Source: Burkholderiaceae bacterium (lineage in GTDB: Bacteria > Pseudomonadota > Gammaproteobacteria > Burkholderiales > Burkholderiaceae). Taken from it: 46,319 nucleotides of DNA. The notes beneath the pieces were generated by a model. That model saw only the letters and a list, made by a program, of their open reading frames with translations. It did no database searches and was not told the DNA's origin. Numbering within the stretch: position 1 is the first letter of the stretch; each line of letters begins with the position of its first letter. A program made the position numbers and the translations under genes. The DNA lies in assembly GCA_030151165.1 (NCBI GenBank), contig JASLEM010000451.1, positions 1 to 46,319 of the forward strand, written 5' to 3'. Of the stretch, positions 1 to 11,698 are shown one piece after another.

Positions 1-1338
1 GTGGGCGGTGCAGAACGCGACCTGCTCGGTCTCGGCGAAGAAGTTGTCGGGGTTGCGGTCGAGCACCATGCGGCCGACCGGCACCACGGGCACGAGCTCC
101 TCGGGCACGAGCTTGGTCGGGTCGAGCACGTCGAACGAGAAAGCGTCGGCCTGCTCCTGCGTGAAGACCTGCAGGCCCAGCGTCCACTCCGGATAGTGGC
201 CGGCCTCGATCGCCTCCCACAGGTCGCGGCGGTGGAAGTCGGAGTCGCAGCCGGAGAGCTTGACCGCCTCGTCCCACACCAGCGAATGCGTGCCGGCCGA
301 CGGCGTCCAGTGGAACTTGACGAAGCGGGACTCGCCCGCCGCGTTGATGAGGCGGAACGTGTGCACGCCGAAGCCCTGCATCATGCGGTAGCTGCGCGGG
401 ATCGCGCGGTCGGACATCGCCCACATCAGCATGTGCGCGGTCTCGGGCGACAGCGAGGCGAAGTCCCAGAACGTGTCGTGCGCGGTCGCCGCCTGCGGCA
501 TGCCGTGGTGCGGCTCGGGCTTGGCCGCGTGGATGAGGTCGGGGAACTTCATCGCGTCCTGGATGAAGAAGACGGGGATGTTGTTGCCGACGAGATCCCA
601 GTTGCCTTCGTCGGTGTAGAACTTCACCGCGAAGCCGCGGACGTCGCGCGCGGTGTCGGTCGAGCCGCGCTCGCCGGCCACCGTCGAGAAGCGCACGAAC
701 AGCGGCGTGCGCTTGCCCTTCTCGGCGAAGGGCGCGGCCTTGGTGATGTCGCCGAGCGCGACGTCGCACTCGAAGTAGCCGTGCGCCGCCGAGCCGCGCG
801 CGTGCACGATGCGTTCGGGGATGCGCTCGTGGTCGAAGTGCGTGATCTTCTCGCGCAGGATGAAGTCCTCGAGCAGCGTCGGCCCGCGCAGCCCGGCCTT
901 CAGCGAGTTCTGGTTGTCGGCGACGAGCACGCCCTGGTTCGTCGTGAGTGCCTGGCCGCCGGAATCGACGCGCGCGCCGTCCAGCGTGCCCTGGTTGGCG
1001 TTGAGGCCAGGCACGACGCCGGTGCCGACCTTGTCCGACGCGTTGGTCTCGCTGAGCGTGCTGCCGCCGACGCCGTCCGACGGGGGCTTCGCGTTCGGGC
1101 CCTCCGCGGGCATGTGGCCGGCGACCAGCCCGTGGTCGAGCGGCTTCAGCGGATTGGCGGGCATGGCCGCGGCGAGCGCCTGCGTGCCGGCCTGCTTCGC
1201 CGCGAGGGCGCCGATCGACGGCCCGGTCGTGGCGAGCGCGGGGTCGGCGCTCACGCCCGAGGCCGGGCCGGAGACGGTGCTGCCCGCCGATCCCAGCGAC
1301 GGGGTGGAAAGGACGTTCGAGGGTTTGCTCTTGGACAT
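1..1338 (-). CDS. katE: Large-subunit (clade 2, HPII-type) catalase, 3' end cut by window edge
   Basis: Heme catalase that dismutates hydrogen peroxide in the cytoplasm. The first 446 residues are present; the gene runs off the left edge. Residues 1-130 form a Ser/Ala/Gly-rich extension. The catalase core follows: the distal His lies in [15 protein letters not shown] (His about 179), the conserved Asn in [10 protein letters not shown] (about 252), and [19 protein letters not shown] ends the visible part. The [12 protein letters not shown] signature is that of large-subunit HPII enzymes, so about 700 residues would be expected in full. The proximal heme Tyr and the C-terminal flavodoxin-like domain lie outside the window. 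An AGGAG Shine-Dalgarno precedes the ATG at 1338. It is followed upstream by a small membrane-anchor gene, consistent with a stress-defence group. Confidence 0.95.
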   Translation of the reverse strand, partial: MSKSKPSNVLSTPSLGSAGSTVSGPASGVSADPALATTGPSIGALAAKQAGTQALAAAMPANPLKPLDHGLVAGHMPAEGPNAKPPSDGVGGSTLSETNASDKVGTGVVPGLNANQGTLDGARVDSGGQALTTNQGVLVADNQNSLKAGLRGPTLLEDFILREKITHFDHERIPERIVHARGSAAHGYFECDVALGDITKAAPFAEKGKRTPLFVRFSTVAGERGSTDTARDVRGFAVKFYTDEGNWDLVGNNIPVFFIQDAMKFPDLIHAAKPEPHHGMPQAATAHDTFWDFASLSPETAHMLMWAMSDRAIPRSYRMMQGFGVHTFRLINAAGESRFVKFHWTPSAGTHSLVWDEAVKLSGCDSDFHRRDLWEAIEAGHYPEWTLGLQVFTQEQADAFSFDVLDPTKLVPEELVPVVPVGRMVLDRNPDNFFAETEQVAFCTAH

Positions 1339-1439
1339 GGAGGCTCCTGGTCGGATCGGCGATGAGGCGCGTCGGCGCGCGGCAACGGCAGGGAGCCGAT
1401 GCCGCGTGCCGACGCGGGTCGTGAGATGGCGGGAGAGGA

Positions 1440-1829
1440 TCAGTCGCGCGAGGACAGCAGGCTCAGCAGCGCGGCGCCGACGACGAGCGCGCCCGCGACG
1501 GTCGCGAACGGATGCTGGCGGATGGCTTCGCGCGCGGAATCGATCCACTCGTCGCGGGTGTCGGTGACCTTGGCCGCGCCGTCCTGCAGGCCGCCGGTGA
1601 TCGAGCTGATCTTCGCGGAGACGCTGTCGACCGCGTCGTGCGCGCTGGAGGTGGCGCGCTGCACGAGCCGGTCGACGATGGGGGTCGCGTCGGCCGATTT
1701 CGCGGCGTTGGATGTCGCCTCGGCATCGGGGGCGTTCCGCGGCTTGTCCTTCGCGTCGTTGACGGGGAAGGGCGTGACGGGCGATGCCGCCGGCGTCGGG
1801 GCGGTCGTCGAGGAATTCGTGGTTTGCAT
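1440..1829 (-). CDS. ElaB/YqjD-like (DUF883-type) membrane-anchored protein
   Basis: Protein of 129 aa. The N-terminal 45 residues are Thr/Pro/Ala-rich and probably disordered. Residues about 50-105 form a predicted amphipathic helix ([20 protein letters not shown] and onward). The C-terminus has the layout of the ElaB/YqjD/DUF883 family: a short helix reaching [19 protein letters not shown], then one hydrophobic segment (about 108-126) and a terminal SSRD. Known E. coli relatives are tail-anchored inner-membrane proteins made in stationary phase that bind ribosomes. Position between katE and the uvrA-like gene, all on one strand, fits a stress role. Homology rests on overall layout, so the family call is moderate. 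Confidence 0.7.
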   Translation of the reverse strand: MQTTNSSTTAPTPAASPVTPFPVNDAKDKPRNAPDAEATSNAAKSADATPIVDRLVQRATSSAHDAVDSVSAKISSITGGLQDGAAKVTDTRDEWIDSAREAIRQHPFATVAGALVVGAALLSLLSSRD

Positions 1830-1946
1830 GGTGGGCCGGTCGTGGGTTGAGAGTGAGAGGCGCGGTCGCGGAACCGGGTCGACGGCGATGCGGCAATGCG
1901 CGGGCCCAATCGACGATGAAGCGGCGGGGCGGCGCCGATCGGCCGA

Positions 1947-4586
1947 TCAGGCGTCGCCGCGCAGATAGGGCGCCGTCCGGCTCGCGGCGGCGTGCGCGAC
2001 CTCGGCCGGCGTGCCGCTCGCCACGATCCGGCCGCCTTCGTCGCCGGCGCCCGGGCCCATGTCGATCACCCAGTCGCTCGCGCCGACGAGGCGCATCTCG
2101 TGCTCGACGACGACGACGGTGTTGCCCGCGTCGACCAGGCCTTGCAGCTGCGCCATCAGCCGGTCGACGTCCGCGGGATGCAGGCCGGTGCTCGGCTCGT
2201 CGAGCACGTAGAGCGTGTCGCCGCGCTGCGGCCGCTGCAGCTCGGTGGCGAGCTTGATGCGCTGCGCCTCGCCGCCCGAGAGCTCGGTCGCCGGCTGCCC
2301 GAGCCGCAGGTAGCCGAGGCCGATGTCCTTCAGCAGCGCGAGCGGCTTGCGCACGGCGGGCTCGTCGGCGAAGAAGGCCTCGGCGTCCTCGACGGTCATC
2401 GCCAGCACGTCGGCGATGTGGCGGCCGTTCCACTCGATCTTCAGCGTGTCCTGGTTGTAGCGCTGGCCGTGGCAGGTCGGGCAGGGCGCGTAGACGCTGG
2501 GCATGAACAGCAGCTCGACGCTGACGAAGCCTTCGCCCTCGCAGGTCTCGCAGCGGCCCTTGGCGACGTTGAACGAGAAGCGGCCGGCGTCGTAGCGGCG
2601 TCGGCGGGCCGCAGGCGTGGCGGCGTAGAGCTTGCGCACGGCGTCGAACAGGCCGGTATAGGTCGCGAGGTTGGAGCGCGGCGTGCGGCCGATCGGCTTC
2701 TGGTCGACGCGCACCAGGCGGCGGATCGCCTCCGCGCCGGCATGCAGGCGTCCGCGCGTGGGCAGCACGAGTTCGGGCGCGGTGTCGTCGGGCTCGTCGT
2801 CGGGCGCCGGCGGCTCGTTGCCGAGATGCGCGCCGACGAGCTCGACCAGCGCCTGGCTGACGAGGCTGGACTTGCCCGAGCCCGAGACGCCGGTGACCGC
2901 GGTGAACAGGCCGAGCGGGAAGCGTGCGTCGAGCTCGTGCAGGTTGTTGCGCGTCACGCCGCGCAGCTCGAGCCAGCGGCCCGGCACGCGGCGCGGCGTG
3001 GTGCGTGGCGCCGCCTCGTCGAACAGGTAGCGCGCGGTGTGCGAGGCCGCGACCTCGCGCAGGCCCGCTGGCGGGCCGCTGTAGAGGACTTTGCCGCCGC
3101 GCTCGCCGGCGTCGGGGCCGACGTCGACGAGCCAGTCGGCCCGCCGCATCATCTCGAGGTCGTGCTCGACCACGAACAGCGAGTTGCCCTGCGCCTTCAG
3201 TTGGTCGAGCGCGCGCAGCAAGGCCTCGCCGTCGGCCGGATGCAGGCCGGCGGTGGGCTCGTCCAGCACGTAGACCACGCCGAACAGGTTAGAGCGGATC
3301 TGCGTCGCCAGCCGCAGCCGCTGCAGTTCGCCGGGCGACAGCGTCGGCGTGCTGCGCTCCATCGACAAGTAGCCGAGGCCGAGATCCTGCAGCGTCGCGA
3401 TGCGGCCGCGCAGGTCCTGCGCGATGCGTTGCGCGGCGATGCGCTTCTCCTCCGACAGGTTGGGCGTGCGGCGCACGTCCGGCGCCGCGGCGTGGGCCGA
3501 GCCGCCGGCGGCGACGCGGCGGGCGGTGTCGCTCTTCGCGTCGGCACGGCTCAACGCCTGCGTACGGTGCAGGGTATCGACGTCGAAGCGCCCCGCGGCG
3601 GCGGGCTCGAGCAACGCGGCGACGCGGTCGAGCGAGAGCTGCGCCAGCGCGCCGATGTCGACGCCCGCGAAGGTCACCGACAGCGCCTCGCGCTTGAGCC
3701 GCTTGCCGTCGCAGACCGGGCACAGCCCGCCGATCATGTAGCGCGACACCCGCTTCTTCATCAGCGCGCTCTGCGTCGTCGCGAAGGTGTGCAGCACGTA
3801 GCGCCGCGCGCCCATGAACGTGCCCATGTAGCTCGGCTCGGTCTTGCGCTTCAGCGCGGCCCTGGTCTCGGCGGGCGTGAAGCCGGCGTAGACCGGCACC
3901 GTCGGCGATTCCTCCGTGAACAGGATCCAGTCGCGATCCTTCTTCGGCAGGTCGCGCCACGGGCGGTCGACGTCGTAGCCGAGCGTGACGAGGATGTCGC
4001 GCAGGTTCTGGCCGTGCCAGGCCGGCGGCCACGACGCGATGGCGCGCTCGCGGATCGTCAGCGACGAGTCGGGCACCATCGTCTGCTCGGTGACGTCGTA
4101 GACGCGGCCCAGCCCGTGGCAATGCGGGCAGGCGCCCTGCGCGGTGTTGGGCGAGAAGTCCTCCGCGTAGAGCATCGGCTGCTGCGCGGGATAGGTGCCG
4201 GCGCGCGAGTAGAGCATGCGCACGAGGCTCGACAGCTGCGACACGCTGCCCACCGACGAGCGCGCGCCGGGCGTGCCGCGCGCCTGCTGCAGCGCGACCG
4301 CGGGTGGCAGGCCGGTGATCTCGTCGACGTCCGGCACGCCGACCTGGTCGATCAGCCGGCGCGCGTACGGCGCCACCGATTCGAAGTAGCGCCGCTGCGC
4401 CTCCGCGTAGATCGTGCCGAACGCGAGCGACGACTTGCCGGAGCCGGACACGCCGGTGAAGACGACCAGCGCGTCGCGCGGGATCGCGACGTCGACGTCC
4501 TTCAGGTTGTGCTCGCGCGCGCCGCGAACGCGGACGAAGCCGTCGCGCGCGGCGGCGCCGGAGTCGTGGGGGGCGGGTGTCGTCAT
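1947..4586 (-). CDS. UvrA-like excinuclease ATPase lacking the UvrB-binding domain (UvrA2 class)
   Basis: Protein of 879 aa, a dual ABC ATPase of the UvrA family that binds DNA and probably recognises lesions or bound drugs. Walker A motifs are at about 45-52 and 566-574 (both GVSGSGKSS). ABC signatures are [12 protein letters not shown] in the first half and [12 protein letters not shown] in the second. Zinc-finger cysteines are seen in [17 protein letters not shown] and [18 protein letters not shown]. Canonical UvrA (about 940 aa) carries roughly 100 extra residues after the [13 protein letters not shown] motif for binding UvrB. Here that motif runs directly into [13 protein letters not shown], so the UvrB-binding domain is missing. 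This is the UvrA2/class II architecture. The start ATG overlaps the stop of the upstream transglutaminase gene (ATGA), so the two are translationally coupled. Confidence 0.93.
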   Translation of the reverse strand: MTTPAPHDSGAAARDGFVRVRGAREHNLKDVDVAIPRDALVVFTGVSGSGKSSLAFGTIYAEAQRRYFESVAPYARRLIDQVGVPDVDEITGLPPAVALQQARGTPGARSSVGSVSQLSSLVRMLYSRAGTYPAQQPMLYAEDFSPNTAQGACPHCHGLGRVYDVTEQTMVPDSSLTIRERAIASWPPAWHGQNLRDILVTLGYDVDRPWRDLPKKDRDWILFTEESPTVPVYAGFTPAETRAALKRKTEPSYMGTFMGARRYVLHTFATTQSALMKKRVSRYMIGGLCPVCDGKRLKREALSVTFAGVDIGALAQLSLDRVAALLEPAAAGRFDVDTLHRTQALSRADAKSDTARRVAAGGSAHAAAPDVRRTPNLSEEKRIAAQRIAQDLRGRIATLQDLGLGYLSMERSTPTLSPGELQRLRLATQIRSNLFGVVYVLDEPTAGLHPADGEALLRALDQLKAQGNSLFVVEHDLEMMRRADWLVDVGPDAGERGGKVLYSGPPAGLREVAASHTARYLFDEAAPRTTPRRVPGRWLELRGVTRNNLHELDARFPLGLFTAVTGVSGSGKSSLVSQALVELVGAHLGNEPPAPDDEPDDTAPELVLPTRGRLHAGAEAIRRLVRVDQKPIGRTPRSNLATYTGLFDAVRKLYAATPAARRRRYDAGRFSFNVAKGRCETCEGEGFVSVELLFMPSVYAPCPTCHGQRYNQDTLKIEWNGRHIADVLAMTVEDAEAFFADEPAVRKPLALLKDIGLGYLRLGQPATELSGGEAQRIKLATELQRPQRGDTLYVLDEPSTGLHPADVDRLMAQLQGLVDAGNTVVVVEHEMRLVGASDWVIDMGPGAGDEGGRIVASGTPAEVAHAAASRTAPYLRGDA

Positions 4587-5395
4587 GCGACGGCCGGCGG
4601 CGACGGCATCGCGCGCTCGTGCAGCTCGACGCGCACGTCCAGGCGATCCGTCCGCAGCTCGCCGTAGTTCGACAGGAACGCGACGTCGGCCGCGTCGCGC
4701 CCGTACGCGATCACGATGCGGCCGCCGCGCGGCGCGTCCTGCGTCGCGTCGAAGGTGAACCAGCGCCCGCCGACGAAGGCCTCGAACCACGCATGCAGGT
4801 CCATCGGATCGAGCTCGTGCAGGTACCCCACCACCATGCGCGCCGGGATCTGCAGCGCGCGGCACAGCGCGATGCCGACATGCGAGAAATCGCGGCAGAC
4901 GCCCGCGCCGTCGGCGAGCGTATCGAGCGCGTCGGTCGTCTCGTCGCTGACGCCGTAGCGGTACGCGAGGTTGGCGTGGATCCACGCGCGGATCGCCTCC
5001 ACCTGCGCATACCCGGGTGGTGCATCGGCGACGATGCGCCGCGCCTGCGCCTCCATCTTGTCCGAAGGGCAGTAGCGGCTTTGCAGCAGGAACTGCAACG
5101 CGGCGTCGGGCAACTGGTCGACCGGCGTCGGCGGCGCGTTCGGCTCCACGGCGATCGACTCCTCGGTGTCGACCACGACCTCGACACGGATGCGCATGTT
5201 CCCCTTCGGGACGACGAAGCGCTGGCACAGGTTGCCGAAACTGTCGACGTACTCGGTCGACCGGACATGCGGGTCGAAGTAGTACGCCTCGCTCGCCAGC
5301 CATTGCGCGACGCCGCTGCTCGGTCGCAGCATGCCCACGGTCGGGCAGTCCGCGTCCGCGGTGAGCGCCATGTCGCAGATCGCCCTGAGTCGCAT
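4583..5395 (-). CDS. Transglutaminase-like cysteine protease family protein
   Basis: Protein of 270 aa with the bacterial transglutaminase-like fold: an N-terminal beta-rich domain (about 1-110) and a catalytic domain. The Cys is in [20 protein letters not shown], the His in [13 protein letters not shown] and the Asp in [14 protein letters not shown], giving the Cys-His-Asp triad in the expected order. No signal peptide is visible, so it is probably cytoplasmic. An AGGAG Shine-Dalgarno 8 bases ahead supports the ATG at 5395. Its stop overlaps the uvrA2-like start by four bases. The substrate is unknown; family members act as peptidases, amidases or ligases. Confidence 0.88.
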   Translation of the reverse strand: MRLRAICDMALTADADCPTVGMLRPSSGVAQWLASEAYYFDPHVRSTEYVDSFGNLCQRFVVPKGNMRIRVEVVVDTEESIAVEPNAPPTPVDQLPDAALQFLLQSRYCPSDKMEAQARRIVADAPPGYAQVEAIRAWIHANLAYRYGVSDETTDALDTLADGAGVCRDFSHVGIALCRALQIPARMVVGYLHELDPMDLHAWFEAFVGGRWFTFDATQDAPRGGRIVIAYGRDAADVAFLSNYGELRTDRLDVRVELHERAMPSPPAVA

Positions 5396-5451
5396 CGTCG
5401 CTCCTGGAGTCGTCGGTCGTCGTATCGTCCTGTAGCGTCGCCGCGGCGCCG

Positions 5452-7749
5452 TCAGGCCGCGCGCAACCGGATCGGGATCGCCTTGTAGGCCGGCACCTGG
5501 CTGCCGACCGCGTGGTGCCACAACGGCACGAGCGGATTGAGCTCGGGGAAGTAGCCGGCGGCGCAGCCGGCAGGGATGTCGTAGCGGACGAGCCGCAGCG
5601 CGTCGACCTCGCGCGCCGGCCCGTCGTCCTCGGCCTTGCACGCGGTCGTCGCGCAGACGAGGTCGCCGTCGGCGAACCCGAGCCGCGCGATGTCGCGCTC
5701 GTTCATCATCAGCACCTTGCGCGTGCCGTGGATGCCACGGAAGCGGTCGTGGTCGCCGTAGACCGTCGTGTTGAACTGGTCGAAGCTGCGCAGCGTCGTC
5801 AGGCGGATGACGTCGGGGCCGCGCGCGGTCATGTCGTCGTCCTCGTCGAGGCCCGGCGGGAAGATGAAGTTGGCCTTGCCGCTGTCCGTCTTCCAGTGGC
5901 GCTCCAGCGCCGGCAGCGGGCGGTGGAAGCCGCCGGGCGTCCACATGCGGGCCTCGAAGTCGTGGAAGATCTCGGGCCAGGTCCGCGAGATCGCGACACG
6001 CACCTTCGCGTAGTCGGCGACCCAGTCGTCCCACGGCACGGCCGTCGGGCCGAGCAGGGCCTTCGCGATGCCGGCGACGATCGCGGGCTCCGACAGCAGC
6101 CGTTCGCTCGCCGGCTCCGCGCGGCCGCGCGAGCCGTGCATGCAGCCGGTCGAATCCTCCATCGACACCGCCTGCTCGCCGCTCGCCTGCCGGTCGATCT
6201 CGATGCGGCCCAGGCACGGCAGCAGGTACGCGACCTCGCCGTGCACGACGTGGCTGCGATTGAGCTTGGTCGCGATCTGCACGGTCAGCGGCAGCCGGCG
6301 CCACGCGGCGTCGATGCGGTCGGTGTCCGGCACCGCGCGCAGCAGGTTGCCGCCGAGGCTCACCAGCGCCTTCACCGAGCCGTCGAGGATGCCGCGGCAG
6401 CTCTCGACCGTCGTCAGGCCCTTCTCGCGCGGTGCCTTGAATCCGAACAGCTCTTCGAGCTTGTCGAGCGGCGCGAGTTCGGGCTTCTCGGTGATGCCCA
6501 CCGTGCGCTGGCCCTGCACGTTCGAGTGCCCGCGCACCGGCAGCACGCCCGCGCCCTCGCGGCCGATGTGGCCGCCGAGCAGCAGCAGGTTGGCGATCAT
6601 CTGCACGTTGAACACGCCCGTCTTGTGCTGCGTGAGCCCCATGCCGTAGACGACGATCAGGCGCTTCGCGTTCGCCAGCACGCTCGCGGCCGACTCGATG
6701 TCGGCCCGCGCGAGGCCGCTGCCGGCTTCGATCTGCGCCCACTCGACCTGGCGCAGGTGTTCCTTGAAGGCTTCGAAATCGTGCGTGTGCTCCGCGATGA
6801 ACGTGCGGTCGAGCACCGGCGGCGCGCCCGTCGCGCGCGCCCGTTCGTCGAGTTCGATCATCGTCTTGCACAGGCCGTGCAGCACCGCGAGGTCGCCGCC
6901 GGGCTTGAGCTGGTGGTACTGCGTGCTCATCGTGGTGTCGGCCAGCGTGAGCATCTGCAGCGGCGACTGCGGGTTCGCGAAGCGCACCAGGCCCGGCTCG
7001 CGCAGCGGATTGAACGTGACGACGGGCACGCCGCGCTCGCGCGCGTCCTGGATGTCGTGCAGCATGCGCGGGCTGTTGGTGCCGACGTTGTGGCCGAAGA
7101 TCGCGATCGCGTCGCAGGTCTCGAAGTCCTTCAGCTGCACGGTGCCCACCGGCACGCCGATGCTCTTCAGCAGCCCGACCGACGTGCTCTCGTGGCACAT
7201 GTTCGAGCTGTCGGGCAGGTTGTTGTTGCCGTACATGCGCGCCATCAGCTGGTACATGTACGAGGTCTCGAGCGACGCGCGCCCCGACGCATAGAACACC
7301 GCCGACTTCGGATCGAGCGCCTTCAGCCGCGCGCCGATGTCGGCGAACGCCTCGTCCCACGAGACCTCGACGTACTTGTCGGTCGCGGCGTCCCAGCGCA
7401 TCGGCGCGGTCAGGCGGCCGGTCATCTCGAGGGCGTTGTCCGACCAGCCCTCGAGTTCCGCCAGCGTGTGCTCCGCGAAGAATTCGGGGGTGCAGCGGTC
7501 GGTCGTCAGCTCCCAGGCCGTGGCCTTCGCGCCGTGCTCGCAGAACTCGGCCGCGTGCGGCTTCGCCGGCTTGGCCCACGCGCAGCTCACGCACGCGAAG
7601 CCGTCGGGCTTGTTCTGGTGCAGCAGGATGCGCGTGCCGGAGATCGGGATGTGCGCCTCGTGCAGCGCGTGGCCGACTTCCTTGACGGATGTCCAGCCTC
7701 CGGCCGCGAGCTCGAAGGGTTCGATGTGGACGGGCGTCTCTTTGGCCAT
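5452..7749 (-). CDS. FdhF/YdeP family molybdopterin-dependent oxidoreductase
   Basis: Protein of 765 aa, similar in length and motifs to E. coli YdeP. It has the molybdopterin oxidoreductase fold (about 95-480) and a C-terminal molydopterin dinucleotide-binding domain (about 625-760, with [19 protein letters not shown]). The N-terminal Cys motif [13 protein letters not shown] replaces the 4Fe-4S site of formate dehydrogenases. The likely Mo-ligand region is [13 protein letters not shown], with Cys where FdhF has selenocysteine. No Tat signal is seen, so it is cytoplasmic. YdeP is linked to acid resistance in E. coli, but the substrate is not established. It is transcribed away from paoABC across a 128-base gap, and both need molybdenum cofactor. 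The transglutaminase gene follows after 56 bases. Confidence 0.9.
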   Translation of the reverse strand: MAKETPVHIEPFELAAGGWTSVKEVGHALHEAHIPISGTRILLHQNKPDGFACVSCAWAKPAKPHAAEFCEHGAKATAWELTTDRCTPEFFAEHTLAELEGWSDNALEMTGRLTAPMRWDAATDKYVEVSWDEAFADIGARLKALDPKSAVFYASGRASLETSYMYQLMARMYGNNNLPDSSNMCHESTSVGLLKSIGVPVGTVQLKDFETCDAIAIFGHNVGTNSPRMLHDIQDARERGVPVVTFNPLREPGLVRFANPQSPLQMLTLADTTMSTQYHQLKPGGDLAVLHGLCKTMIELDERARATGAPPVLDRTFIAEHTHDFEAFKEHLRQVEWAQIEAGSGLARADIESAASVLANAKRLIVVYGMGLTQHKTGVFNVQMIANLLLLGGHIGREGAGVLPVRGHSNVQGQRTVGITEKPELAPLDKLEELFGFKAPREKGLTTVESCRGILDGSVKALVSLGGNLLRAVPDTDRIDAAWRRLPLTVQIATKLNRSHVVHGEVAYLLPCLGRIEIDRQASGEQAVSMEDSTGCMHGSRGRAEPASERLLSEPAIVAGIAKALLGPTAVPWDDWVADYAKVRVAISRTWPEIFHDFEARMWTPGGFHRPLPALERHWKTDSGKANFIFPPGLDEDDDMTARGPDVIRLTTLRSFDQFNTTVYGDHDRFRGIHGTRKVLMMNERDIARLGFADGDLVCATTACKAEDDGPAREVDALRLVRYDIPAGCAAGYFPELNPLVPLWHHAVGSQVPAYKAIPIRLRAA

Positions 7750-7877
7750 GGGTGCCGATTCGGTGCGGGTGGGCTCCACGACAGGCAACCGCTGTGCCGC
7801 ACCGCGCACGCCTCTTGCCACGCACGATGACCGCGCTCGCCGATCCCGGCGCGTGCCCTCCACCGAAAGCCCGCTCC

Positions 7878-8522
7878 ATGCAACCAGACTCACCCCGCTT
7901 CGCGATCAGCCGGCGCGACGTGCTGATCGCCGGCGCGTCCTCGGCCGTGGCCGTCGGCGTGCCGCTCGAGGCCGACGCCGCGACCGAGTCGGCCCCGCAC
8001 GAGGTCGTGCCCGAGGCCACCGTCCGGTTGACCGTCAACGGCCAGCCGGTCGAACTCGTGCTCGACACGCGCACCACGCTGCTCGACGCGCTGCGCGAGC
8101 ACCTGCACCTCACCGGCACCAAGAAGGGGTGCGACCACGGCCAGTGCGGCGCGTGCACCGTGATCGTCGATGGCCGGCGCATCAACTCGTGTCTCACGCT
8201 GGCCGCGATGCACCCGGGCGCACAGGTGACGACGATCGAAGGCCTCGGCACGCCCGGCCGGATGCATCCGATGCAGGCCGCCTTCGTGAAGCACGACGGA
8301 TACCAGTGCGGGTACTGCACGCCGGGCCAGATCTGCTCGGCGGTGTGCGCGCTCGACGAGATCCGGCAAGGCATCCCGAGCCACGTCAGCGCCGACATCG
8401 TCGCGAAGCCGCTGCTGTCGGTCGACGAGCTGCGCGAGCGTATGAGCGGCAACATCTGCCGCTGCGGCGCCTATTCCAACATCGTCGAGGCGATCACGGA
8501 AGTCGCCGGAGGTGCCGCATGA
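7878..8522 (+). CDS. paoA: Aldehyde oxidoreductase 2Fe-2S subunit with Tat signal (PaoA/YagT-type)
   Basis: Protein of 214 aa, the iron-sulfur subunit of the periplasmic PaoABC molybdo-flavoenzyme, which oxidises aldehydes to carboxylic acids. Residues 1-36 form a twin-arginine signal ([20 protein letters not shown]). The plant-type 2Fe-2S cluster is bound by [26 protein letters not shown] cysteines at about 88-112. The second cluster uses [11 protein letters not shown] and NICRCGAY near the C-terminus. The stop overlaps the paoB start (ATGA), so the subunits are translationally coupled. Expected electron path: Mo site to the 2Fe-2S clusters to FAD/4Fe-4S in PaoB. Confidence 0.95.
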   Translation: MQPDSPRFAISRRDVLIAGASSAVAVGVPLEADAATESAPHEVVPEATVRLTVNGQPVELVLDTRTTLLDALREHLHLTGTKKGCDHGQCGACTVIVDGRRINSCLTLAAMHPGAQVTTIEGLGTPGRMHPMQAAFVKHDGYQCGYCTPGQICSAVCALDEIRQGIPSHVSADIVAKPLLSVDELRERMSGNICRCGAYSNIVEAITEVAGGAA

Positions 8523-9475
8523 AGCCGTTCACCTTCGAGCGCGCACGCACGCCGGCCGAAGCCGCCGCCGCGGTCGCGCGCCACCCCGACGCGCGCTTCA
8601 TCGCCGGCGGCACCAACCTGCTGGACCTGATGAAGCTGCAGATCGAGACGCCCGCGCATCTCGTGGACGTCAACGCGCTGGACTTCGCGCGCATCGAGCC
8701 GACGTCCGACGGCGGCCTGCGCATCGGCGCGCTGGTGCGCAACACGGACCTCGCGGCCGACCTTCGCGTGCGGCGCGGCTACGCGGTGCTGTCGCGCGCG
8801 CTGCTGGCCGGCGCGTCCGCACAGCTGCGCAACAAGGCGACGACCGCCGGCAACCTGATGCAGCGCACGCGCTGCCCGTACTTCTACGACACCAACCAGC
8901 CGTGCAACAAGCGCACGCCCGGCAGCGGCTGCAGCGCGATCGGCGGCGTGAGCCGGCAGCTCGCCGTCATCGGCTCCAGCGACGCATGCATCGCGACGCA
9001 CCCGAGCGACATGGCGGTCGCGATGCGCGTGCTCGATGCGCGCGTCGAGACCGTGCGCGCCGACGGCCGCACGCGCGTCATCCCGATCGCGGACTTCCAC
9101 CGCCTGCCGGGCGAGACGCCGCAGGTCGAGACCGCGCTCGAGCACGGCGAGCTGATCACCGCGGTCAGCTTGCCGAAGCCCGTGGGCGGCGCGCACGTCT
9201 ATCGCAAGGTGCGCGACCGGGCGTCGTACGCGTTCGCGCTCGTGTCGGTGGCGGCGATCGTGCAGAAGGACGGGACGGGCCGCGTCGCGCTCGGGGGCGT
9301 CGCGCCCAGGCCGTGGCGTGTCGAGGCCGCCGACGGCGAGATGCCGAACGGCACGAAGGCCGTGGCCGCACGGCTGCTCGCCGGCGCGCGGCCGACGCCG
9401 GAGAACGCATTCAAGCTGCCGTTGGCCGAGCGCACGCTCGCCGCGGCGATCACGCAAGCGAGGGCCGCCGCATGA
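8519..9475 (+). CDS. paoB: Aldehyde oxidoreductase FAD-binding subunit (PaoB-type)
   Basis: Protein of 318 aa of the xanthine dehydrogenase medium-subunit family. FAD-binding motifs are [14 protein letters not shown] near the start and [19 protein letters not shown] at about 120-140. The segment from [14 protein letters not shown] to GSGCSAIGG carries the extra cysteines that bind a 4Fe-4S cluster in E. coli PaoB. The CO-dehydrogenase flavoprotein C-terminal domain follows (about 220-315). No export signal is present; the assembled trimer is expected to ride out on PaoA's Tat signal. The gene overlaps paoA and paoC by four bases each. Confidence 0.95.
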   Translation: MKPFTFERARTPAEAAAAVARHPDARFIAGGTNLLDLMKLQIETPAHLVDVNALDFARIEPTSDGGLRIGALVRNTDLAADLRVRRGYAVLSRALLAGASAQLRNKATTAGNLMQRTRCPYFYDTNQPCNKRTPGSGCSAIGGVSRQLAVIGSSDACIATHPSDMAVAMRVLDARVETVRADGRTRVIPIADFHRLPGETPQVETALEHGELITAVSLPKPVGGAHVYRKVRDRASYAFALVSVAAIVQKDGTGRVALGGVAPRPWRVEAADGEMPNGTKAVAARLLAGARPTPENAFKLPLAERTLAAAITQARAAA

Positions 9476-11685
9476 AGTTCGATACCCCTGCAGGCATCAA
9501 CCCGATCGACCAGCTGAAAGTCGTCGGCAAGCCCACGCTGCGCATCGACGGGCCGCTCAAGACCACCGGCACCGCGCGCTATGCCTACGAGCGCCACGAC
9601 GCCGTGAAGAACCCCACGTACGGCGTCATCGTCGGCAGCGCCATCGGCAAGGGCCGCATCGCGGCGATGGACACCCGCGCCGCGCGCGCCGCGCCCGGCG
9701 TGCTGGCCGTCGTCACCGCGCGCAACGCCGGCAAGCTCGGCAAGGGCGACAAGAACACGGCGAAGCTGCTCGGCGGCCCGGCGATCGAGCATTACCACCA
9801 AGCGGTGGCGATTGTCGTCGCCGAGACCTTCGAGCAGGCACGCGACGCCGCGATGCGCGTGAAGGTGACCTACGAGCGCGGCGACGGCCGGTTCGACCTC
9901 GCGGCCGCCAAGGACGGCGCGCCGCTCACGAAGCAGACGCCGTTGACCGGCCCGCCGGAAAGCAGGGTCGGTGACTTCGACGGCGCGTTCGCCGCCGCAC
10001 CGGTCCAGCACGACGCGACGTACACGACGCCCGACCACTCGCACGCGATGATGGAGCCGCACGCGACGATCGCCGCGTGGGACGGCGACAAGCTGACGCT
10101 GTGGACGTCCAACCAGATGATTGCGTGGGGCGTCGGCGACGTCGCGAAGACGCTGGGCTTGCCGAAGAAGAACGTGCGGCTGATCTCGCCGTTCATCGGC
10201 GGCGGTTTTGGCGGCAAGCTGTTCGTGCGCTCGGACGCGGTGATGGCCGCGCTCGGCGCGCGCGCGGCGAAGCGGCCGGTGAAGGTCGCGCTGGCGCGGC
10301 CGTTCATCTTCAACAACGGCACGCACCGCCCGGCGACGATCCAGCGCATCCGCATCGGCGCGAACCGGGACGGCGTGATCACCGCGATCGGGCACGAGAG
10401 CTGGTCGGGCGACCTGCCGAACGGGCAGCCCGAGACCGCCGTCGGCCAGACGCGCCTGCTGTATGCCGGCGCGAACCGGATGAGCGCGATGCGGCTCGCC
10501 GAACTCGACCTGCCGGAAGGCAACGCGATGCGCGCACCGGGCGAGGCCTCGGGCCTGATGGCGCTCGAGATCGCGATCGACGAGATGGCGGAAAAGCTGG
10601 GCATCGATCCGGTCGAGTTTCGCGCGATCAACGACACCCAGGTCGACCCCGAGAAGCCCGTTCGCCCGTACTCGCAGCGCCACCTGGTCGAATGCATGCG
10701 GCAAGGCGCGGAGCGCTTCGGCTGGGGCCGCCGCAACGCGAAGCCGGCGCAGGTGCGCGACGGCGCTTGGCTCGTCGGGCTGGGCATGGCCGCGGCGTTC
10801 CGCAACAACCTGCTCGTGAAGTCGGCTGCGCGCGTGCGGCTCGACGGCCGCGGCGTCATCACGGTCGAGACGGACATGACCGACATCGGCACCGGCAGCT
10901 ACACGATCATCGCGCAGACGGCGGCCGAGACGATGGGCGTGTCGATGGACCAGGTCGTCGTGCGGCTCGGCGACTCCACGTTCCCCGTGTCGTCCGGCTC
11001 CGGCGGTCAGTTCGGCGGCAACAATTCCACGTCAGGTGTCTACGCGGCCTGCATGAAGCTGCGCGAGGCGGTCGCGAAGAAGGCGGGCATCGATGCGGAC
11101 GCCGCCGAGTTCGCCGACGGCCAGGTGCGCGGCGGCGGGCAAACGAAGTCGCTCGCCGACGTCGCGGCCGGCGGCGACCTCGAGGCCGAGGACGGCATCG
11201 AGTACGGCGACCTCGACAAGAAGTACCAGCAGTCGACGTTCGGCGCGCACTTCGTCGAGGTCGCGGTGGACGCCGCGACCGGCGAGATCCGCGTGCGGCG
11301 CATGCTCGCGGTGTGCGCCGCGGGCCGCATCCTCAACCCGGTCTCGGCGCGCAGCCAGGTGATCGGCGCGATGACGATGGGCGTCGGCGCGGCGTTGATG
11401 GAGGAGCTCGCGGTCGACAAGCGCCTCGGCTACTTCGCGAACCACGACCTCGCCGGCTACGAGGTGCCGGTGCATGCCGACATCCCGCACCAGGAGGTGC
11501 TGTTCCTCGACGAGGTCGACCCGATCTCCTCGCCGATGAAGGCCAAGGGCGTCGGCGAGCTGGGGCTGTGCGGCGTCGCGGCGGCGGTCGCCAACGCGGT
11601 GTACAACGCGACCGGCGTGCGCGTGCGCGACTATCCCGTCACGCTGGACAAGCTGCTCGACAAGCTGCCGCCGCTGCCGGCCTGA
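9472..11685 (+). CDS. paoC: Aldehyde oxidoreductase molybdenum-binding catalytic subunit (PaoC-type)
   Basis: Protein of 737 aa (E. coli PaoC is 732), the molybdenum-cofactor subunit of the xanthine oxidase family. Cofactor-binding and substrate motifs include [32 protein letters not shown] and [12 protein letters not shown]. The catalytic Glu is in [12 protein letters not shown] (about 696). It starts inside the paoB stop (ATGA). Downstream there is no paoD-like XdhC/CoxF gene for MCD insertion; after 13 bases the convergent cytochrome oxidase operon ends. The maturation chaperone must therefore be elsewhere or be replaced. Substrate range cannot be read from sequence, but aromatic and aliphatic aldehydes are typical. 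Confidence 0.95.
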   Translation: MKFDTPAGINPIDQLKVVGKPTLRIDGPLKTTGTARYAYERHDAVKNPTYGVIVGSAIGKGRIAAMDTRAARAAPGVLAVVTARNAGKLGKGDKNTAKLLGGPAIEHYHQAVAIVVAETFEQARDAAMRVKVTYERGDGRFDLAAAKDGAPLTKQTPLTGPPESRVGDFDGAFAAAPVQHDATYTTPDHSHAMMEPHATIAAWDGDKLTLWTSNQMIAWGVGDVAKTLGLPKKNVRLISPFIGGGFGGKLFVRSDAVMAALGARAAKRPVKVALARPFIFNNGTHRPATIQRIRIGANRDGVITAIGHESWSGDLPNGQPETAVGQTRLLYAGANRMSAMRLAELDLPEGNAMRAPGEASGLMALEIAIDEMAEKLGIDPVEFRAINDTQVDPEKPVRPYSQRHLVECMRQGAERFGWGRRNAKPAQVRDGAWLVGLGMAAAFRNNLLVKSAARVRLDGRGVITVETDMTDIGTGSYTIIAQTAAETMGVSMDQVVVRLGDSTFPVSSGSGGQFGGNNSTSGVYAACMKLREAVAKKAGIDADAAEFADGQVRGGGQTKSLADVAAGGDLEAEDGIEYGDLDKKYQQSTFGAHFVEVAVDAATGEIRVRRMLAVCAAGRILNPVSARSQVIGAMTMGVGAALMEELAVDKRLGYFANHDLAGYEVPVHADIPHQEVLFLDEVDPISSPMKAKGVGELGLCGVAAAVANAVYNATGVRVRDYPVTLDKLLDKLPPLPA

Positions 11686-11698
11686 CGTGTCCCGATGC

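Noticed and set aside
1..1365. Long open frame on the plus strand over katE
   Set aside because: Antisense shadow of a high-GC gene: Arg/Ala/Val-rich translation without motifs, whereas the minus strand encodes a clear catalase.
1937..1948. 12-bp palindrome GATCGGCCGATC at the end of the uvrA-like gene
   Set aside because: Short, GC-rich, partly inside the stop codon, no T-run; expected by chance at this base composition.
1992..4667. 891-residue plus-strand frame over the uvrA-like gene
   Set aside because: Shadow frame; no recognisable domain. The minus strand has both Walker A motifs and zinc fingers.
7750..7877. Possible molybdenum-cofactor riboswitch between ydeP-like and paoA
   Set aside because: Only 128 bases serve two divergent genes, and no conserved pairing pattern could be traced.
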